DNA of 64,000 nucleotides from Rhizopus arrhizus (taxonomy: Eukaryota; Mucoromycota; Mucoromycetes; Mucorales; Rhizopodaceae): the NCBI GenBank assembly GCA_024220505.1, contig JAKZZE010000011.1, positions 1 through 64,000 on the forward strand, written 5' to 3'. The notes below the pieces were generated by a model, which saw nothing but the letters and a program-made list of their open reading frames with translations, searched no databases and had not been told where the DNA came from. A program made the translations under genes and the position numbers. Of the stretch, positions 58,520 to 64,000 are shown in pieces; positions within the stretch are counted from its first letter, which is position 1, and every line of letters begins with the position of its first letter.

Positions 58520-60583
58520 TTATTCCCAAACTTGACATTTGTGTTCAGGGTTCATGAAGGAACCTGATTTACATGAAAATGTTTTTGAGAAATGATGTGA
58601 GTTCATTAATGGAACATTCACTCTGTATTGATCGGGCGCTTTATTCTTATTTATTAGCTATTTAGTATTAGCAATCATTTTATTATGGTTACTGTGTGAT
58701 CACTAACCTGGTATTCTCTGGTACTTTTACTACATTTCATTCTAGCAAACTGGATATAAAACAATTGCTCTTTTGTCCAATGATCCAGTCCAGGTATCGT
58801 TATATTCTCTGTCGAATCATAAAGCATCAGGGCACCATTGTCTGCAAAATTATTGTTCCATGTTTGATCTCCGTCAAGTCCAAATGTTTCGTATTGTGAA
58901 ATCAAACAACTTGATTCATCATTTTTCCACCAATCACCTAGCAATCCCTTTTCATTGTATCTTTTACCTACTTGATCGAATCCATGCTATAGCGGAAATG
59001 TAAGCATGTACATCTACATCTACATAAAACGTGATTCAATGTTACCATAACAGCCTGGCCTATCATCCAGCCCAATGTGCCTTGATACAAATACTCTGGC
59101 CCTTGGACATCAAAATAAGGAAACTGTAATACTCCAGCTGGGATAATTACTTGATTGTATTCGTATCTATACAACACCTCAGTAGATGTTGGATTAAACA
59201 CAGGCGGCTTCACTTGATTTTGCTTCAGCTCTTTCCACATTTGTTTTACAGCTTGCATTTTAACACTTTTCACGTTATCAAACAAACTCGCCTCGCGATC
59301 CGTCTGAACCTCACCATAGTATTCTGTCAAGGACAAGACGGACATGATATCAAGTGAGGCATGTGTTGCATAGCCAATCTCAAATTGCATACCTCGCAAT
59401 TTCTTGATTATTCTCTCATTTGTCATTTTCTCTTGAAGCCTGCTCACAATCTTTTGGGCCATCCAATCCACCTGTTCAATCGCGGGGTGTGTGTCTAATA
59501 CGAAATATCTACCTAACAAGGGTCCCATATAGCTATCTTGATCTATCAATGACAAACACGTCTCCCACCTTTCTGGTCTCGCATCCGGATTGATGCCCAG
59601 CTGGATCGCTTCCAATCGTTGCCTGTATTCTTTAAAGGATTCACCAAGTGTGTCAAGGTAAGTCCAGAGGGTACGCCAGACGAGGTACATTTGAAGTGTA
59701 CGGCTGTTCACGGCCGTGCTTTCTTGTATCTTTTTCAATAAGGCACGATCAGCAAGAATAGGACGTTGTTGTCCGTGAGCCCATGTTGTCCAATCGATCC
59801 CAGGTGCTTCTTTTGCTAATTCCTCAGGCGTTTTCCATCGCTCCATTTGAGTGCTTTCCATTATCCATTGTTGTTCAAATTCAATAATACGTCTTGCTGT
59901 AGCTACAGAGCTCCATGATCTCCATCCAAATTCATTATCCTGTTTAAATACCAATTCCAATATTCCACTCACCACATGTAGATATCCCTCTCGATCATCA
60001 CTCTGTGGCAGAGGAGCCGGTAACAGATGAACTGAAGGTTTACTTGGGTTGTCGAGTAAGTCAGGCCCTATCTTTACCTCAAACAAGCTCCAAACACCTC
60101 GATCCGCCAAGTATGCAATCGCATTGTTCAATCCCTTATTATCATGTCCTTCCAATGGAACCAGTCGTTGAATTTCTCGAAATATAGGATAAAGTACTTT
60201 CACACCTTCTTCGTGGCTGTTGAGGCAGGATTGGTAAATATCTGTCAGTTTATCGAATAACTGTCTATCCAAAATCTTGTCTGGATTGGGTAATGCGTTA
60301 GTTTCAGAGTGCGGATAAGGTGCTAAAAGAAGCTGGTGTAGTCGATATCTTATTGATTGCGTCGTTATCGAGGGTAAATTCACCACTGGCTGAGTGGAGG
60401 GTATCATGTGATTGTCAATCCATTTATTACAAGTGTAAGCATAAAAGTTTTGACAAGGATCAAGTGCCATATCAACATCCTACGTTTATAATTTATTATA
60501 AAGCACTTGGATTATTTCTTATTTACTTGTAATATATTAGCTGCTGTTTTGATACAACTAGATTCTAAACAAACCACCTTTAC

Positions 60584-60614
<31 letters not shown>

Positions 60615-60928
60615 ATCAATACACACGTCATATCATATTAATATATTACCTGCTTTGTAACATTATGGTGATGCTTAGGTGGGGAAATAATCACAGGTGG
60701 ACCATGTCCAGTACTACTTCTTGCATATAAACCAACAAAAATAAACAATAGAATCAATAAAACAGAACTCACAAAAAACATGAGCTTTTCTAATGAACTG
60801 AAATGGCCAGGTTGAAGTGAACTGGGATACCGATAATAGGCGCCATAATGTTGTTCTTCTTCTTCTCGTGCTGTAGTCGAGTCTTGTGAGCTCACTGTTC
60901 TATTCCGTTTCAATAGAGGTGTATTCAT
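58520..60928 (-). CDS. M13 neprilysin-family protein with degenerate active site (predicted pseudopeptidase)
   Basis: Model (minus): 60928-60650, 60577-60527, 60479-59046, 58986-58708, 58645-58520; 722 residues. Type II membrane topology: cytosolic tail, one helix (about 50-72, LMFFVSSVLLILLFIFVGLY), then the M13 ectodomain with VCLESSC, ALDPCQNFYAYTCNKW and a final PDQYRVN...NPEHKCQVWE cysteine pair. The zinc-binding HExxH is QAVMH (about 585-589) and the distal ENxxxD element reads NNNFADNG, so two of the three zinc ligands and the catalytic glutamate are gone. The rest of the fold is preserved, which argues for a binding or scaffolding role rather than simple decay. Confidence 0.88.
60582..60612. 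repeat. Poly-A tract in intron 1 of the M13 gene
   Basis: About 30 adenines on the plus strand, just upstream (plus) of the exon 2 acceptor, serving as its pyrimidine tract on the minus strand. Confidence 0.7.
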
Positions 60929-61039
60929 GATAAAAAAAAAGAAAAAAAATGGAGGGAGTGTCTTTTTTTTTGTTTTCAAGTAAAACAAGTTACACCTTTT
61001 TCGGAAATTGATTGCATATATACAAAATTTCTAGATTGC

Positions 61040-61450
61040 AAGCTTACTTGGCTCACTTACGCAATCGTTTACAAAGACTCTTTATTCGAACAAGCCTTAA
61101 GCTTTGAATCAAAATAGCGGCAAAGCCCTTTGAGGTCTTCAAGATAGATATCATCACAAGCTGCAGCAATCCTTGAGTTCAGAACTTTTTCTTTTAAAAG
61201 TCTTTCTCGTTTGATTTTACTTTTAACTACAGACCTGAATTGTTCAATCGGATTGAGACCAGGAAAATACAGAGAAAAGTGTACATACCCATATTCACGG
61301 CTACAATCAATTTTACAAGTTGGTTAGAGCTGTGTATTGGTGCATTGTCCACAATAACATGATGCTCTGTAATTTGTTCGTGGCAATATAGCGCATCTAA
61401 TGGGTCAGAAATGAAATTGAAGTAATGGCTTGCAATAGTCCAACAGTTTT
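61040..61450 (-). pseudogene. Tc1/IS630-type transposase C-terminal relic
   Basis: The minus strand reads HHVIVDNAPIHSSNQLVKL (second catalytic Asp) and, after a frameshift, FPGLNPIEQF (catalytic Glu) then VVKSKIKRERLLKEKVLNSR with DLKGFAAI further on. The order and spacing fit DDE_3-type transposases. No upstream half, no inverted repeats found. Confidence 0.6.
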
Positions 61451-61620
61451 CTTGGCCTTAGACTTTCTCCTGTAACCTTTCTCTTTTTTAAGGTCTCTGT
61501 ACAGTAGGGCTGGTAAATTTTGTCGGCTTCAAGAAAGTAAATTTCGTTTAGCAAAAAATAAATGTCGTTTCCAGAAAAATGAATGCCACTAACCTAAATG
61601 AAAATTTCGTTTAATACATT

Positions 61621-61685
61621 TATTGTTGTCGCTTTGTACTTGATTTAATACAATACCTGTATTAAATGACCAAAGCGATAACTTT
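61621..61685. repeat. Imperfect hairpin 3' of the Fanzor-like gene
   Basis: TGTCGCTTTG-TACTTG-ATTTAATACA pairs with TGTATTAAAT-GAC-CAAAGCGATA, giving two helices around a small asymmetric loop. It l ies about 250 bases beyond the last recognisable coding block of the element. Confidence 0.4.
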
Positions 61686-61929
61686 GGTGGTGAATTTTTT
61701 ATGATTTTCCTGCTTTTGTTCTACTTAAAGATGGTCAGTCTAAAGGGTATTTTCTGGTGAAAAGGCTAGGACGTTCGCCAGTCTTTCTCAAACTATTTAA
61801 GATCTTGAGAAAATTCAATACGGCTCCTTGATCGCGATTCCAAAGTCTTATTTTTATTCCTGTGGTTTGTTGTTTAAGACATGAGAGACTCTTACACCTA
61901 GTACTATATTAGTTAGCAAGAATTAATCT

Positions 61930-64000
61930 AGTTTATTTTTTTCTTTGGATTACCTCAGCAAACCACTGAATAGCACGTTTGGCTTCTTTTTTCCGTTGGC
62001 AAGGGCGAGGGCTTGGCACGGTTTTGAATTTTTCTAATTCATTTTCACTGGTTGGGCAATGGGAAGACGTTTTATATTTATTGATTAAGTACCTGTTCAT
62101 CTTTAACATCCTGATTAATCCCTTGCTTCTTGCCGGTTCTCGGTACTTGACGTTAGGGGCGGACCAATCTCCAAAAACTAAGACAGCATCTTGGCCAAAC
62201 TTTGCTTTTAAGCTACGCACCAATTTTTAATCATTCTGGTCAAAGAAGAGTTCACTTGAAAACTTCAATTTTCGAAAAGGTAAAAGTTGTAGTTTTTCTA
62301 ATGCTGTACTAATAGTCTCTTTGTAATTGCTTTGCTGTGGTCGTCTACACATCTCTTTTGCCAGCTCTAGAGCTTTGCTTTTCTCACTATCATCTAGTCT
62401 TTCTGAAATATGCTTTTGTTGTAACATTGTTTGTAGATAGATGGCATACAGTTGAGACTTTACAGAGCTATCAGTAGAGTAATTCTCAGGTTGAGGGAAA
62501 AAACCACGGATTCGTGCTATGAACAGATTTCCATAATACAAGTTACATTTTGATCGACTCGAAAGTCAAATTCGGATTCAAGGAAATATGTTTCTTTAGG
62601 CTTTGTTGTCTCGTTTCCATAATATTCATACAGAGTGATTTTTACTGATGCTCTTGTTTTAGTTTACTGTACAAACTTTTTCAAGCTTACAGAGTTGGAT
62701 TCAGATCTATAAAGGATTGCTTCGGCTTTCTGATCCACAAAAGGTTGAGTTTGCTTTCTTAAAAATCTGAAGTGGCTCGAACATTTTGAACGGTTGTTCT
62801 TGGTAAATATAAGTGTTTGTTTTTCTTCAATAGTGCTGGTTTTTTCATGCAGTACATCAAGTCCCGCCTTCCAGAGTCTATCAAGACACACTTGCCTTCA
62901 GTGCTCTTTAAGTCGGCTTGACCTAGTCCTTCAATATGCTCTATTTGATTACTGTCCACTTTCTTTTCAGTGTTGGGTTTAGGCGACTTTCTACTTGTAT
63001 CAGTGTTTTGCTTTATTATGGAGACACCGACTCCATCTGTTTCGAGAGTTCCTTGGAACAGCAAAGACTTTTGAAATCCTTGATACTTGAACGCCTTTTT
63101 ATTTAGGTCCACGGCGGCACCCCATATCTCAAACTTACTCCCTGTTTTTGGATTCTTTTTGCTCTTGAGAACATGGTAATGGATTATTTTGCTATCCAAC
63201 GTCATGTAGCAAGAAATAAAGATGGTACGTAGCGGAAAACAAGCAAACTGTTTTGTCTGTTCAGCTTCAGACAGTTCAGCAAGTCTGGAAAAGGCTTTAA
63301 AATGGTTTTTTGGACTAGCCATAGCGTCATAGTAAATTGAGTTCTTTTGAAAGGCGTAGTCCTCTGTGTAGCTAGAGAAAACCATTTAATCGCGTTCTTG
63401 ATTGATCATTTAAAAGATCAGCTTCAGGCATCTCTTTTTTTGCGATGGCAAGCTTCACCTGATTGCAAGGTCGATAAATCTTCTTTCGGATAGCTGTTTT
63501 TATCGCTTTACTACTAGAATTGTTTGCTTGCATTTCTCCTCTGAGACTCTCTGCCTTTTCCTTCTTTTTAAATAACTTGTTTATCAAACCACGCAGCCTG
63601 TTTTCAAAATGAGCATTGATATTATTATAGTAGGCCGTTTGGATATTCGTACACTCATACAGGGCTATTTGTTGAGCATATGGTAAGTTTTGGGGAGTAT
63701 AACCAGCGTCTTCAGAGTAAGCTTCTTTACATTTTGATATAAATCGCCTATAGTTCTTGGTCGTATCATTCAGTCTTGTGCTATTTTCACCCTTTGAGAG
63801 AACAAGACTTAGAAAAACTTCAAAGAAATCCTTTTTCACAAAGTTGTTCAACGTAAAATTTTCATTTACTGCCAGTTCTTGTAAATGTATATACTTTGTG
63901 AAGGCAAAGGTATATGTAACTAGTAAATTGGTAGTGTGAACCAAATCATACAATGACTGTAAATATGTTGGTTTCCAAATATTTTTTACAGTCGTTTTAA
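61930..64000 (-). pseudogene. Second decayed Fanzor-like (TnpB/IS605 OrfB) gene, 5' end beyond window
   Basis: Open from the window edge (about 64000) to 63372 (N-terminal helical region), then with a frameshift 63385-62759, then two more blocks to 61933. Motifs: SIYYDAMASPKNHFKAF (matching the first copy's NIYYDAKANP), TDGVGVSI, RuvC-I as LIDSGRRDLMYC (the usual DPG proline is serine), FRKLKFSSELFF, DAVLVFGDWSAPN, and a zinc-ribbon start KTSSHCPTSEN with the second cysteine lost. The RuvC-III/second zinc part is missing or unrecognisable. Less decayed than 29281-31380. Adjacent to a Tc1/IS630-type relic in the same orientation. Confidence 0.7.

Noticed and set aside
63372..63400. Intron instead of frameshift in the second Fanzor-like gene
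   Set aside because: No GT-AG pair restores the frame while keeping both conserved blocks; a one-base frameshift is simpler.
1..64000. tRNA, rRNA or CRISPR arrays
   Set aside because: No cloverleaf-like or regularly spaced repeat pattern was seen; repeats present are transposon-related.

Overview
The window is 64 kb of A+T-rich nuclear DNA from a fungus. Genes are densely packed and cut by many short spliceosomal introns, mostly 45-75 bases. A SREBP-type bHLH factor, a DEP-RhoGEF-PH-CNH Rho1 exchange factor, an SPX-RING protein and a Dal5-like permease mark it as fungal. Gene style, together with Fanzor-like, Merlin/ISXO2-like, Tc1 and chromovirus elements, suggests an early-diverging lineage, most likely Mucoromycota. 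That placement is inference, since there is no rRNA or other marker to settle it.

Bases 1-17,000 are a graveyard of mobile elements. They hold a Merlin/ISXO2-type transposase cut by the window edge, a complete 6.35-kb chromodomain Ty3/gypsy element with identical LTRs and TTATT target duplications, and a solo LTR of the same family lodged in its gag with GAGAC duplications. The chromovirus sits inside an older LTR-like repeat whose uninterrupted copy lies at 15819-16279. Next is a Tc1 element nested inside another Tc1 element, itself inside another LTR-like repeat, then short tandem repeats and a second Merlin/ISXO2-like transposase.

Bases 17,500-28,000 carry host genes: a coiled-coil protein with a CC1-box-like motif and a C-terminal membrane segment, a FetB/ALS3-like permease, an IRG-like GTPase, a MARCH-type RING-CH ligase, a CEP104 homologue and a disordered protein. 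Bases 28,000-32,000 hold an LTR-like repeat and a decayed Fanzor (eukaryotic TnpB-like) gene. Bases 33,000-45,600 carry SREBP, a MIR-domain protein, a major-facilitator permease, a CK1-family kinase, a coiled-coil protein and a second FetB/ALS3-like permease. Bases 47,800-61,000 carry a LINE fragment, an M28 peptidase, the Rho1 GEF, a small PPPY membrane protein, an SPX-RING protein and an M13 (neprilysin) homologue that has lost its HExxH residues. The right end holds a Tc1/IS630-type transposase relic and a second decayed Fanzor-like gene running off the window.

There is no operon logic. Host genes are independent, several pairs converge within 10-180 bases, and some downstream genes start within 70 bases of the previous stop. 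Themes are membrane and sterol sensing, cell-wall and actin signalling (RhoGEF), ubiquitin ligation (RING-CH, SPX-RING, PPPY adaptor) and microtubule transport (CC1-box protein, CEP104). Exon coordinates were assigned by eye from GT-AG or GC-AG borders and reading-frame phase; every multi-exon model is phase-consistent except SREBP, which has an apparent frameshift.
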